A stretch of DNA of 64,000 nucleotides from Pedobacter sp. PACM 27299. GTDB taxonomy: Bacteria; Bacteroidota; Bacteroidia; Sphingobacteriales; Sphingobacteriaceae. The position numbers were made by a program, and so were the translations under genes. A model generated the notes under the pieces. The model saw only the letters and a list, made by a program, of their open reading frames with translations. It had not been told where the DNA came from and did not search any database. Below are positions 52,065 to 60,455 of this stretch, one piece after another (the first letter of the stretch is position 1; every line of letters begins with the position of its first letter). The stretch spans positions 4,898,001 through 4,962,000 of the forward strand of contig NZ_CP012996.1 in assembly GCF_001412655.1 (NCBI RefSeq), written 5' to 3'.

Positions 52065-53426
52065 CTATGCAGAAATCGCGTTGATGATGTCGTATTGAGT
52101 GATGATCTCAATTCTGCCATCCTCATCTTCTACCAATACCGCTGAATTTTCTTTATTGATCAATGATGAAATCTTATCAATCGAAGTGTTCATATCCACA
52201 AAAGGAAAGGTACTTGACATAATCTCTTTTACTGGCGCAGATTTTAAAGATGGGTTCTCTAAAAGTGCTTTAATGATATCACTTTCGGCCAATTTACCGA
52301 CTACCATTCCTTGCTGAGTAACCGGAATCTGAGAGATATTTAAAGCATTCATATTGTTGATGGCTTCCAGAATTGTCTTCTCACAATCAATGGTAATGAT
52401 TTCTGCAGATTCCTTTTTGGAAAGAATAGACCTTGCAGTCAGCTTCTCATCTTTAAGGAAACCTCGTTCTCTCAACCAATCTTCATTGTACATTTTCCCC
52501 ATATAACGGCTTCCATGATCATGAAAGATCACCACCACCACATCTTCTGGCTTCAATTTATCTTTCAACTGTAATAGTCCGGCAATAGCCGATCCTGCAG
52601 AATTCCCCACAAAAATCCCTTCTTTACGTGCAATATCCCGCGTCATTAGGGCTGCATCTTTATCCGTCACTTTCTCAAAAAGGTCTATGATATCAAAATC
52701 TACGTTCTTTGGTAAAAAGTCTTCTCCAATCCCTTCCGTAATGTAAGGATAGATCTCATTCTTATCTAAAATGCCTGTTTCTTTATATTTCTTAAATACC
52801 GATCCATAAGTATCAATACCCCAGATCTTAATATCAGGATTCTGCTCTTTCAAATATTTCCCTGTACCAGAAATGGTACCACCAGTACCTACCCCAACCA
52901 CTAAATGCGTGATCTTTCCTTCAGTTTGTGCCCAGATTTCAGGTCCCGTCTGCTCATAATGTGCCTGAGAATTAGCCAGGTTATCATATTGATTCGGTTT
53001 CCATGAATTCGGAACTTCACGTTCTAAACGCGAAGAAACTGAATAATAAGATCTTGGATCTTCAGGTTCTACGTTCGTCGGACAAACGATCACTTCCGCA
53101 CCAAAAGCACGTAAAGCATCTACTTTCTCCTTAGACTGCTTATCTGTAGTCGTGAAAATACATTTATAGCCCTTAATAATTGCCGCCATAGCCAGGCCCA
53201 TCCCGGTATTTCCAGAAGTACCTTCTATGATCGTTCCACCCGGTTTAAGCTTACCGCTCTTCTCCGCGTCTTCAATCATTTTAACTGCCATACGATCCTT
53301 AATCGAATTACCAGGGTTGGTACTTTCAACTTTCGCCAATACCGTAGCCGGAATTTCTTTCGTAATGTTATTCAATTTTACCAGTGGTGTATTACCAATG
53401 GTTTCCAAAATATTATTGTACCACAT
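52065..53426 (-). CDS. Cystathionine beta-synthase-type PLP enzyme with CBS domains
   Basis: This 453-residue protein has a fold-type II PLP catalytic domain (1 to about 330) with the PLP lysine K43 in NSIKDR, the phosphate loop EGTSGNTG (68-75) and GVGTGGTISG near 184. Two CBS domains follow (about 335-453, ISQIPVTQQGMVVGKLAESD and NSAVLVEDEDGRIEIIT). It condenses serine or an activated serine with homocysteine to give cystathionine, or acts as cysteine synthase. The C-terminal CBS pair may sense an adenosyl ligand. A gene for a gamma-type trans-sulfuration enzyme lies about 10 kb away. Confidence 0.92.
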   Translation of the reverse strand: MWYNNILETIGNTPLVKLNNITKEIPATVLAKVESTNPGNSIKDRMAVKMIEDAEKSGKLKPGGTIIEGTSGNTGMGLAMAAIIKGYKCIFTTTDKQSKEKVDALRAFGAEVIVCPTNVEPEDPRSYYSVSSRLEREVPNSWKPNQYDNLANSQAHYEQTGPEIWAQTEGKITHLVVGVGTGGTISGTGKYLKEQNPDIKIWGIDTYGSVFKKYKETGILDKNEIYPYITEGIGEDFLPKNVDFDIIDLFEKVTDKDAALMTRDIARKEGIFVGNSAGSAIAGLLQLKDKLKPEDVVVVIFHDHGSRYMGKMYNEDWLRERGFLKDEKLTARSILSKKESAEIITIDCEKTILEAINNMNALNISQIPVTQQGMVVGKLAESDIIKALLENPSLKSAPVKEIMSSTFPFVDMNTSIDKISSLINKENSAVLVEDEDGRIEIITQYDIINAISA

Positions 53427-53431
53427 GGTTA

Positions 53432-53439
53432 CAAAAATA
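53432..53439 (-). promoter_or_regulatory. -7 element of the CBS-type gene (TATTTTTG)
   Basis: Reading leftward, TATTTTTG ends 5 bases before the ATG at 53426. As at pyrE, the transcript would be leaderless or nearly so. Confidence 0.45.
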
Positions 53440-53579
53440 CAAATTGGTGCTTAGAATTCTATTTATAAAACATAATTCAATATTTAATATTGTAAAAAAC
53501 AATTAAACAAAATAACATTTTAATCTACTAGTCCAATAGACTTATCTACCATCTATTATATAGGTAAATGAAGAATATC

Positions 53580-54662
53580 TCAATTGAGCCGATACCGTTT
53601 CCCCGGCAAAGAAGTCAGCAAGCCCTCGATTTCCAGCGTCAATAAATGCAATAATAACTTACTTTGGGGAAGTCCTATCTGATGGGTCAGCGCATCAAGT
53701 TCCATCTCCGAAACCTTTAACACCTTCAATATCTGTACTTCTATATCAGAAAGATCGGCTGGCAACTCTGTTGGCACAACTGCTTTATATTCCTCCCAGC
53801 CTAAAAAATAAGGAAGGTCTTTCGCATGGCTAATTAGCCCGGCTCTATTTGTCTTAATCAAGAAATTACAACCTTCAGAATAAATATCCGTTGTTCTTCC
53901 TGGAAAAGCATACACATCCCTATGGTAAGAATTGGCCAGATCAGCCGTAATGAGCGCCCCGCCTTTGGATGCTGCCTCTACCACAATTGTCACATCCGAG
54001 ATCCCTGCAATAATCCGGTTGCGCTTAGGAAAATTCTCCTTATCAGGATTAGTGTACGGAGGGAATTCCGTTAACAGGCCCCCATTCAACACCATTTTTT
54101 GAGCAGCAGGACCATGCACTTGAGGATACATCCGGTCTAAACCATGCGCCAGTACCCCTACCGTCGGAATACCTTGCGCTAAACTTTCCTGATGCGCGCA
54201 AATGTCAATGCCATAGGCGAGTCCGCTTACAATCAGTACGTCATAAGGTGCCAGCACTTCTGCCAATTGCTTACAGAGCATCTTACCGTAGCTAGTGGCC
54301 ATACGAGTTCCTACTATACTAATAATGCGTGGATGATTCAGGTTTGCAGTCCCACGATAATAAAGTAGGATTGGCGCATCATCACAGTTTCGCAATCTTG
54401 ATGGATAATCATCATCCGTATAAAACAGCACCTTCACCTGATATTTCTCTATAAACTTCAGTTGTTCTTTCGCTTTTAATAGTGCGTTCTTCCCTAAAAT
54501 ATGTTCTGCAGTAATGAGGCCAACTCCCGGAACCTGCATCAATGCTTTCTTATCCGCTTTAAATACCGCTTCCGGTGTGATAAAATGGGTCAACAGATGT
54601 TTAGCAGTAACATGCCCAACATTTTGGATCATACTCAGGGCAATTTTATAAATTAAGCTCAT
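53580..54662 (-). CDS. dprA: DNA-processing protein DprA
   Basis: This 360-residue protein has an N-terminal helix-hairpin-helix part (LMQVPGVGLITAEHIL), then the Rossmann-like DprA core with IVGTR, VSGLAYGIDICAHQ and FPKRNRIIAGISD, and a C-terminal winged helix (about 300-360). DprA loads RecA on incoming single-stranded DNA during natural transformation. All core motifs are intact. It is a single gene in a leftward set; a perfect tandem duplication of about 20 bases lies directly upstream of its start. Confidence 0.93.
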   Translation of the reverse strand: MSLIYKIALSMIQNVGHVTAKHLLTHFITPEAVFKADKKALMQVPGVGLITAEHILGKNALLKAKEQLKFIEKYQVKVLFYTDDDYPSRLRNCDDAPILLYYRGTANLNHPRIISIVGTRMATSYGKMLCKQLAEVLAPYDVLIVSGLAYGIDICAHQESLAQGIPTVGVLAHGLDRMYPQVHGPAAQKMVLNGGLLTEFPPYTNPDKENFPKRNRIIAGISDVTIVVEAASKGGALITADLANSYHRDVYAFPGRTTDIYSEGCNFLIKTNRAGLISHAKDLPYFLGWEEYKAVVPTELPADLSDIEVQILKVLKVSEMELDALTHQIGLPQSKLLLHLLTLEIEGLLTSLPGKRYRLN

Positions 54663-54680
54663 TGGTCTAACTTATATTTT

Positions 54681-54720
54681 ATCTATTGGATTATCACAAT
54701 ATCTATTAGATTATCACAAT
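54681..54720. repeat. 20-bp tandem duplication upstream of dprA
   Basis: ATCTATTGGATTATCACAAT at 54681-54700 is followed at once by the same 20 bases with one change (G to A) at 54701-54720. There is no spacer between units, so this is not a CRISPR. It lies in the likely promoter region of dprA. Confidence 0.9.
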
Positions 54721-54745
54721 GTTTACTGTAATTCTGCTTCTATTC

Positions 54746-54837
54746 GTAAAAAGAGGTTTCGGCGTCAACGACTGGAATCTTTTACGCTGAAGGAGCGCAA
54801 AATTTCCTAGGTCGTTTCCCGCAAAATCTCTTTTTAC
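54746..54837. repeat. Inverted repeat with distant arms (GTAAAAAGAG / CTCTTTTTAC)
   Basis: Perfect 10-base arms at 54746-54755 and 54828-54837 enclose 72 bases. No transposase or target-site duplication is visible. The enclosed sequence shows no frame of interest. Confidence 0.5.
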
Positions 54838-54858
54838 TAACTCATACTGCACAATTAA

Positions 54859-55063
54859 GATAAACCTGATCTGATATTGGAGGGGGCATTGCCAAAGCAG
54901 CATAGAGGCGATGAAGAGCGATTAGTCTTATCGTTTATATGGATAAACCTGACGCGTTATTGGAGGGCGCATTGCCAAAGCAGAGAGGCGATGAAGAGCC
55001 GTTAGTCTTTATCGTTTATATGGATAAACATGATGCGATATTGGAGTAGTCATTGCCAAAACA
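54859..55063 (+). repeat. Degenerate tandem repeats of about 81 bp with coding character
   Basis: Copies begin with GATAAAC at 54859, 54942 and 55023; the first two are nearly identical (GGGCATTGCCAAAGCAG, GAGGCGATGAAGAGC) and the third is cut short near 55063. The period between copies 2 and 3 is exactly 27 codons. Read from ATG 54939, copy 2 gives MDKPDALLEG and GDEEPLVFIVY, then copy 3 MDKHDAILE and a stop at 55049. Copy 1 keeps the same peptide but has a 3-base insertion and a 1-base deletion that breaks the frame into copy 2. It looks like the remains of a repeat-containing gene. Confidence 0.7.
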
Positions 55064-55140
55064 TGCACAATGAAAGAGATGACAAGAAAGCTTTAGAAAA
55101 CTTAGCCAATAGAAAGTTTCCCTGTGATGAACGCATGTAG

Positions 55141-55230
55141 CCCCGAAAAAAAAGCAGTTTGCTCTTTGAAGACATTCGAAGATTTGCCCTTCAGCAAATA
55201 TTCGGGGATGAAAAGAGTAACTGCTTTTTT
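55141..55230. terminator. Long-stem terminator beyond rsmG with alternative pairing
   Basis: AAGCAGTT-TG-CTCTTT (55152-55167) pairs with AAAGAG-T-AACTGCTT (55212-55226), flanked by A and T runs, so it can stop the leftward rsmG transcript. A second pairing, CCCCGAA (55141-55147) with TTCGGGG (55201-55207), crosses the first and cannot form as a simple nested stem with it. Confidence 0.7.
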
Positions 55231-55260
55231 ATAAAGGTCTCTCAAAGAAAAGAACCCTTA

Positions 55261-55893
55261 CTATTGTGGAATATACATCACATACTTAGTATCGAAGAAC
55301 TCTTCTTTAAAGTAATCTGAAAGCGGATAAAGCTCGGCTTTCAACCTTGTTTCTTTAATTTCTTCGGCCAGATCACCACCTTTAAGGTAGAGAATCCCGT
55401 TTGCAATTGCATTTTTAGAATCTTTATTGAACTTATCTTTTACCCAAGGATAGAAATCAATCAGGCGTGTCACCGCTCTTGAAACAACAAAATCATATTT
55501 ATCGCTCACTTGTTCTGCTCTCAGGTGACTGGCTTTAACATTCTTCAATCCTAAACCAGCAGCAACTTCCGTAACTACTTTGATTTTCTTACCGATAGAA
55601 TCTACCAGGTGAAATTGTGTTTCCGGGAACATTATGGCTAATGGAATCCCAGGAAAACCACCACCAGTACCTACATCAAGCACTTTAGTACCAGGCTTGA
55701 ATGTACAAAACTTAGCGATACCCAAAGAATGAAGGATATGGCGTACATATAACTCTTCAATATCTTTTCTGGAGATCACATTGATCTGGGCGTTCCAGAA
55801 ACTGTATAAATCATATAACTGATCGAATTGAGCAATTTGCTCTTCAGTCAGATCTTTAAAATATTCTTGTATTAGCGTTGATCTTATTTCCAC
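55261..55893 (-). CDS. rsmG: 16S rRNA (guanine527-N7)-methyltransferase RsmG
   Basis: This 210-residue enzyme methylates G527 in the 530 loop of 16S rRNA; loss gives low-level streptomycin resistance in other bacteria. The SAM-binding motif is VLDVGTGGGFPGIPLAI (near 70-86), then VVSRAVTRL, both GidB hallmarks, after the N-terminal FWNAQINVISRKD. Its start overlaps the end of the upstream GT2 gene by 10 bases, so both are on one transcript. The length is normal. Confidence 0.95.
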   Translation of the reverse strand: MEIRSTLIQEYFKDLTEEQIAQFDQLYDLYSFWNAQINVISRKDIEELYVRHILHSLGIAKFCTFKPGTKVLDVGTGGGFPGIPLAIMFPETQFHLVDSIGKKIKVVTEVAAGLGLKNVKASHLRAEQVSDKYDFVVSRAVTRLIDFYPWVKDKFNKDSKNAIANGILYLKGGDLAEEIKETRLKAELYPLSDYFKEEFFDTKYVMYIPQ

Positions 55894-57005
55894 TTTACCT
55901 TTTTTACAAATATAGACAGAATGCCATTAAACACGAGGAAAATGAATAAGAGAATGTCCAGAATCGGGAAACACCACCTTAAATCACTATAATTTAGCCG
56001 CTTTAAAATGCGGGGATAGATAAAACAGCGGATCACAATGCTCAGCCCCAGAATCCCCAATGCCGGGTACAATGTGGCTTTAAAGAACAATAATCCTGTG
56101 AAGAAAGCATAAAATAGAAACTGGAAGATGATCTGACAGGAAAGAATGAACTTATGCTTTCTTTTATATAATTTTCCAGCACCGAAGTGGCGTTTTTTTT
56201 GTCTTAGGTAGCCCCCCCAACTTGTATTTGGTTCCGACCATACCTGTGCATCTTTATTGATTCTAATTTCCGTATTTGCTGCGGTTGCATTTGCATTTAC
56301 GAACAAATCATCATCACCTGAAGGAATGTGCATGTGTGCTGCAAAGCCTTTATTCTTAAAGAAAAGTGTCTTTTTATAGGCCATATTCCTACCCACTCCC
56401 ATATAAGGCATTCCTTTTATGGTGTAAGACAGGTAGTTTACTGCGGTAAAGAAGGTCTCAAAACGAATCAATGCGTTTAAAACCCCTCTTTTTCTCATAT
56501 ATGGGGAATACCCTAAAACAATATCGACCTCTGGATCTTCACTTTGCTGCATGCCCATTAACCAGTTTTCTGAGGCTGGCTGACAATCCGCATCTGTAAA
56601 GACCAGCCAATCATTGGAAGCGGCTTTAATTCCCATGGTTACTGCAAATTTCTTTCCGGCAATGAACTTTTCACCTTCCCCAATCGTCACAATTTTCAAT
56701 CGCCTGTGCTGTGATGCAAAGTTTTCTAAAAGTTGCCGTGTACCATCCCATGAGCGATCGTTCACCACAATTACCTCAAAATCAGGGTAATTCTGCGCCA
56801 GCACTGAGGGCAGGTAAGCGGTTAAATTGTCGACTTCATTGCGGGCACAAATGACCACGCTTAAAGGTTTCTTTGCCGTTTCAGGTATAGGTTCTACGGG
56901 ATAAAATGCAAGTTTCAGATGAACGAACAGGCTAAAGTATAATTGTATAAAGAAACAGAAGATAAATGCGCCCAGCAGGCAGGTCTCTAGTAAGGTTAAT
57001 TCCAC
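55884..57005 (-). CDS. Membrane-bound family 2 glycosyltransferase
   Basis: This 373-residue protein begins with a GTG codon (55884-57005 on the minus strand) and a membrane segment (LLGAFIFCFFIQLYFSLFV). The GT-A domain follows with SVVICARNEVDNL, VVNDRSWDGT and the D-x-D-like FTDADCQP, then QKKRHFGAGK, the Q-x-x-R-W-like region with W absent. Two or three membrane segments close the protein. It transfers sugar from a nucleotide donor to a membrane or envelope acceptor, unspecified. The overlap with rsmG is an operon arrangement rather than a functional link. Confidence 0.87.
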   Translation of the reverse strand: MELTLLETCLLGAFIFCFFIQLYFSLFVHLKLAFYPVEPIPETAKKPLSVVICARNEVDNLTAYLPSVLAQNYPDFEVIVVNDRSWDGTRQLLENFASQHRRLKIVTIGEGEKFIAGKKFAVTMGIKAASNDWLVFTDADCQPASENWLMGMQQSEDPEVDIVLGYSPYMRKRGVLNALIRFETFFTAVNYLSYTIKGMPYMGVGRNMAYKKTLFFKNKGFAAHMHIPSGDDDLFVNANATAANTEIRINKDAQVWSEPNTSWGGYLRQKKRHFGAGKLYKRKHKFILSCQIIFQFLFYAFFTGLLFFKATLYPALGILGLSIVIRCFIYPRILKRLNYSDLRWCFPILDILLFIFLVFNGILSIFVKKVKWK

Positions 57006-57090
57006 GTTGTATTTTTGTAGCCTCCAAATTTCAGGTTTTTAATCTGTAAATTCCTTTATGTGGATAAAAATTTAGGGCCATTTATAGCGT

Positions 57091-57107
57091 TATTTTTGCT
57101 ATTTTTG
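57091..57107 (+). promoter_or_regulatory. Tandem -7 elements upstream of tgt
   Basis: TATTTTTG occurs at 57091-57098 and again at 57100-57107. Both fit TAnnTTTG and would start transcription about 20-30 bases before the ATG at 57135. A further TATTTTTG is at 57010-57017. This supports 57135 over the earlier ATG at 57060 as the start codon. Confidence 0.5.
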
Positions 57108-57134
57108 GCAGATTTTAGTGGAGCATACAGATTT

Positions 57135-58265
57135 ATGAAATTTACCTTACAGGCAAAAGATACACATTCAAAAGCACGAGCAGGAACAGTAACAACAGAT
57201 CATGGGGACATACAAACTCCTATTTTCATGCCTGTAGGCACTGCGGGAACTGTTAAAGCAGTTCATCAACGAGAACTTAAAGAGGATATTGACGCCAAGA
57301 TTATTCTTGGTAATACCTATCACCTATACCTCAGACCAGGTTTAGACATTATTGAAAGAAGCGGTGGATTGCATAAATTCATTGGCTGGGATCGCCCTAT
57401 TTTAACAGATAGTGGAGGTTACCAGGTTTATTCTTTGAGTAAAGTAAATAAGATTAAGGAAGAAGGGGTTACTTTCCGTTCCCATATTGACGGTTCAAAA
57501 CACTTATTTACCCCAGAAAATGCGATGGACATCCAGCGCACGATTGGAGCGGATATCATCATGGCATTTGACGAATGTACGCCATACCCATGTGATTATA
57601 AATATGCGGCGAACTCTATCAATATGACCCACCGCTGGTTAAAACGCTGCTGCAAGCGTTTCGACAGTACTGAACCTAAATATGGTTTCAGCCAAACCTT
57701 ATTTCCTATTGTACAGGGCTCTGTTTATAAAGATTTAAGAAAGAAATCTGCAGAATTTATTGCCAGTATGGATCGTGAGGGAAATGCGATTGGTGGTTTA
57801 TCTGTTGGAGAACCCGCCGAAGAGATGTACGGCATGACTGAAGTGGTCTGCGACATCTTACCTTATGAGAAACCACGTTATTTAATGGGTGTAGGAACAC
57901 CAATCAACATCCTGGAAAACATCGCTTTGGGTGTAGATATGTTTGATTGCGTGATGCCAACCAGAAATGCCAGAAATGGAATGTTATTTACCAGAAACGG
58001 AATCATTAACATCGGCAACAAGAAATGGGCAGATGACTTCTCTCCTATTGATGCAGACAGTGATTTATACGCTGATCAGGTTTATTCTAAGGCCTATTTA
58101 AGACACCTGATGCACTCGAAAGAGATGTTAGGTGCTCAGATTGCCACTTTACACAACCTGCATTTTTACCTTTGGTTAGTGAATACTGCCAGAGAAAAAA
58201 TCATCAATGGTGAGTTTTATGCCTGGAAAAACAAAATGGTGACCATCTTAGGTAATAAACTATAA
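57135..58265 (+). CDS. tgt: tRNA-guanine transglycosylase Tgt lacking the zinc cysteines
   Basis: This 376-residue enzyme exchanges G34 of Asp, Asn, His and Tyr tRNAs for preQ1 in queuosine synthesis. DSGGYQV holds the catalytic general-acid Asp, GGLSVGE the substrate-binding loop, and DCVMPTRNARNG the nucleophile Asp region. The C-terminal zinc site is degenerate: where E. coli has C-x-C-x2-C (302, 304, 307) this protein has S309, L311 and D314 in IDADSDLYADQVYSK, while the following His in LHNLHFY remains. It begins the tgt-LptF/G-EamA operon; the next gene starts directly after the stop. Confidence 0.93.
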   Translation: MKFTLQAKDTHSKARAGTVTTDHGDIQTPIFMPVGTAGTVKAVHQRELKEDIDAKIILGNTYHLYLRPGLDIIERSGGLHKFIGWDRPILTDSGGYQVYSLSKVNKIKEEGVTFRSHIDGSKHLFTPENAMDIQRTIGADIIMAFDECTPYPCDYKYAANSINMTHRWLKRCCKRFDSTEPKYGFSQTLFPIVQGSVYKDLRKKSAEFIASMDREGNAIGGLSVGEPAEEMYGMTEVVCDILPYEKPRYLMGVGTPINILENIALGVDMFDCVMPTRNARNGMLFTRNGIINIGNKKWADDFSPIDADSDLYADQVYSKAYLRHLMHSKEMLGAQIATLHNLHFYLWLVNTAREKIINGEFYAWKNKMVTILGNKL

Positions 58266-59369
58266 ATGAACTTTATAAAAGGCAGGATTAAAATTATCGA
58301 CTGGTATATTATCAGTAAGTATCTGGGTACATTTATTTATACCCTGACGCTTTTTGTCATCATCATTGTCATCTTTGACCTTTCAGAGAAACTTGATGAC
58401 TTTCTTGGTAATAACCTGACCTTCTGGCAAGTGGTATCCCTGTACTATGCAGGATCAATCCCCTTTTATGTCAATATGCTTTCTCCGCTAATCAACTTTA
58501 TTGCTGTGATCTTTTTTACGGCAAAAATGGCCGATCAAACGGAAATTGTACCCATTTTAAGTGGAGGAGTAAGCTTTAACCGCTTCCTCCTTCCTTATTT
58601 CATCTCCGCATTCATTATTTTCGCAGTCAATCTGGGTTCCAATCTGTACATCCTTCCCTACACCAATCAGATTAAGAACAACTTCGAAAACAACTTCATC
58701 AAGAAGAACGATCCGAGTAGTAAAACGGACATTCACATGAAGCTGGATGCGAAGACATACATCTACATGAAAAGTTTTGACAACAAGACTAAGATTGGAT
58801 CACAGTTCACTTTGGATAACTTCAAAGGGGATATCCTGACGAAGAAAATTGTAGCGGATGAAATCAAATGGGATTCCCTGAAACGCTCATGGAAGCTGAC
58901 AAACTATACTGTAAGAAATATTGACGGCTTAAAAGAAACTATGGTGAACGGCAGTACCGTACCGAAAGATACTGTTCTGGATATGCGTCCTGATGATTTC
59001 TCTGCTTACGACAACATCTACGAAAACCTGTCTAACAAAGACCTCTCTGAGAAGATTAAAAAAGAAGAAATCCGTGGTTCCGGGATCATGAACGACCTCT
59101 TATTTGAACGTTATAAACGATATTTACAACCCCTATCTGCCTTCGTACTCACCCTGATCGGCGTGGCACTTTCTTCCAGAAAAGTACGTGGAGGAGTCGG
59201 TTTACCCCTTGGAATAGGGATTATTCTGAGTTTTGGCTATATTGTATTGAACCAATTCGCCAAGATGTTCTCCCTAAAAGGAGGGATTTCCCCACTGTTT
59301 GCAGTACTGCTCCCTACCATATTTTTCGGCTTACTGGGCTATTATTTACTCCGTAAAGCACCAAAATAA
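58266..59369 (+). CDS. LptF/LptG (YjgP/YjgQ) family permease
   Basis: This 367-residue protein has membrane segments near 20-40, 60-85 and 100-125, a periplasmic domain (about 130-270), and three more segments at the end. This is the layout of LptF and LptG, the inner-membrane parts of the lipopolysaccharide exporter LptB2FG. The end pattern SAFVLTLIGVALSSRKVRGGVG is characteristic. It starts with the base after the tgt stop. Whether it is LptF or LptG cannot be decided here. Confidence 0.9.
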   Translation: MNFIKGRIKIIDWYIISKYLGTFIYTLTLFVIIIVIFDLSEKLDDFLGNNLTFWQVVSLYYAGSIPFYVNMLSPLINFIAVIFFTAKMADQTEIVPILSGGVSFNRFLLPYFISAFIIFAVNLGSNLYILPYTNQIKNNFENNFIKKNDPSSKTDIHMKLDAKTYIYMKSFDNKTKIGSQFTLDNFKGDILTKKIVADEIKWDSLKRSWKLTNYTVRNIDGLKETMVNGSTVPKDTVLDMRPDDFSAYDNIYENLSNKDLSEKIKKEEIRGSGIMNDLLFERYKRYLQPLSAFVLTLIGVALSSRKVRGGVGLPLGIGIILSFGYIVLNQFAKMFSLKGGISPLFAVLLPTIFFGLLGYYLLRKAPK

Positions 59370-60263
59370 GTGAAACCTTCAGTTCAGACTTCCTCCAATA
59401 GAAACCTGCTCATTTTACATGCAACCGTCTTTATATGGGGCTTTACCGGCATTTTAGGCGCTGTGATTTCTGTGAATGCGGTTCAACTAGTCTGGTACCG
59501 CGTACTGATCGCCAGTTTAACCTTATTCATCTACTTTCTCTGTTCAAAAACGAGCTTAAAGATCTCCAGGAAACAGTTTCTGCAATTTTTCTTTACTGGA
59601 AGCGTGGTGGCCCTGCACTGGATTCTGTTCTTCTATGCCATTAAAGTTTCTACCGTTTCCGTCACGCTGGTTTGTCTCTCTTCTTTCACCCTATTTACTG
59701 CGATATTAGAGCCCCTGATTAAGAAAAAGCCAATTCGGGTTCCGGATGTAGTGATCGGGCTGATCATTATCCTGGGCATCTATATGATCTTTAAATTCGA
59801 GTCAGGTTATACGTTGGGGATCATTATGGGACTATCTTCTGCATTGGCTTCGAGTTTATTTTCTACGATTAACTCTACTTTAGTTCAGAAAAGTGATCCA
59901 AAAATCATCGGCTTCTATGAAATGGCAGGCGCACTATTCTGGATTACACTATACCGTTTTTTTGACCGCTCCTTACTTCATGAACATTTTGACCTCAGCT
60001 TTTCAGACTGGTCGTACCTCTTGTTGTTAGGCACAATCTGCACTGCTTTGGCTTATGTGGCTGGCGTTTCAGTGATGCGAACCCTATCTGCATTTCGGGT
60101 GGCACTCATCACCAACCTAGAACCAGTTTACGGGATCATTCTGGCCTTTCTTTTCTTTGGCACCAAAGAGACCATGTCTGTCGGTTTTTACGCAGGAGCA
60201 ATTTTGATTATCGGCGCTGTTTTCCTATACCCGATTTATCAAAAACGCAGGAAGCTCAACTAG
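59370..60263 (+). CDS. EamA/DMT-family transporter
   Basis: This 297-residue protein has ten hydrophobic segments in two EamA repeats (5+5), as in drug/metabolite transporters. The last segments contain AFRVALITNLEPVYGIILAFLFFG, a typical repeat-2 sequence. It starts with GTG immediately after the upstream stop, so it is part of the tgt operon. The substrate is unknown; amino acids or drugs are usual for the family. No terminator is evident before the next gene. Confidence 0.87.
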   Translation: MKPSVQTSSNRNLLILHATVFIWGFTGILGAVISVNAVQLVWYRVLIASLTLFIYFLCSKTSLKISRKQFLQFFFTGSVVALHWILFFYAIKVSTVSVTLVCLSSFTLFTAILEPLIKKKPIRVPDVVIGLIIILGIYMIFKFESGYTLGIIMGLSSALASSLFSTINSTLVQKSDPKIIGFYEMAGALFWITLYRFFDRSLLHEHFDLSFSDWSYLLLLGTICTALAYVAGVSVMRTLSAFRVALITNLEPVYGIILAFLFFGTKETMSVGFYAGAILIIGAVFLYPIYQKRRKLN

Positions 60264-60455
60264 CTGTCAGCGCTTTTAAGCCTCTGGAACCAAGCTCATC
60301 CATCTCCGAAAAAAATACTTATATTCAACCGCAATAAGAAGTATTAAAAGGGGAAAACAAGATATAAACACTACATATTTAAGAGTAAACCAAAGATCAA
60401 CCGATAAAGAATTGAAAGTTTCCAATAAAAACAAACACATTAGCATCGCAAATTA

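Noticed and set aside
54706..54903. 65-codon minus-strand frame upstream of dprA
   Set aside because: It runs through tandem repeats whose coding character is on the plus strand, and it spans an inverted repeat.
54681..55063. CRISPR array
   Set aside because: The repeats are directly adjacent with no spacers, differ in length between the two sets, and no cas gene is present.
57060..57134. N-terminal extension of Tgt
   Set aside because: Tandem -7 elements lie inside it and the hydrophobic extra residues are not found in the family.
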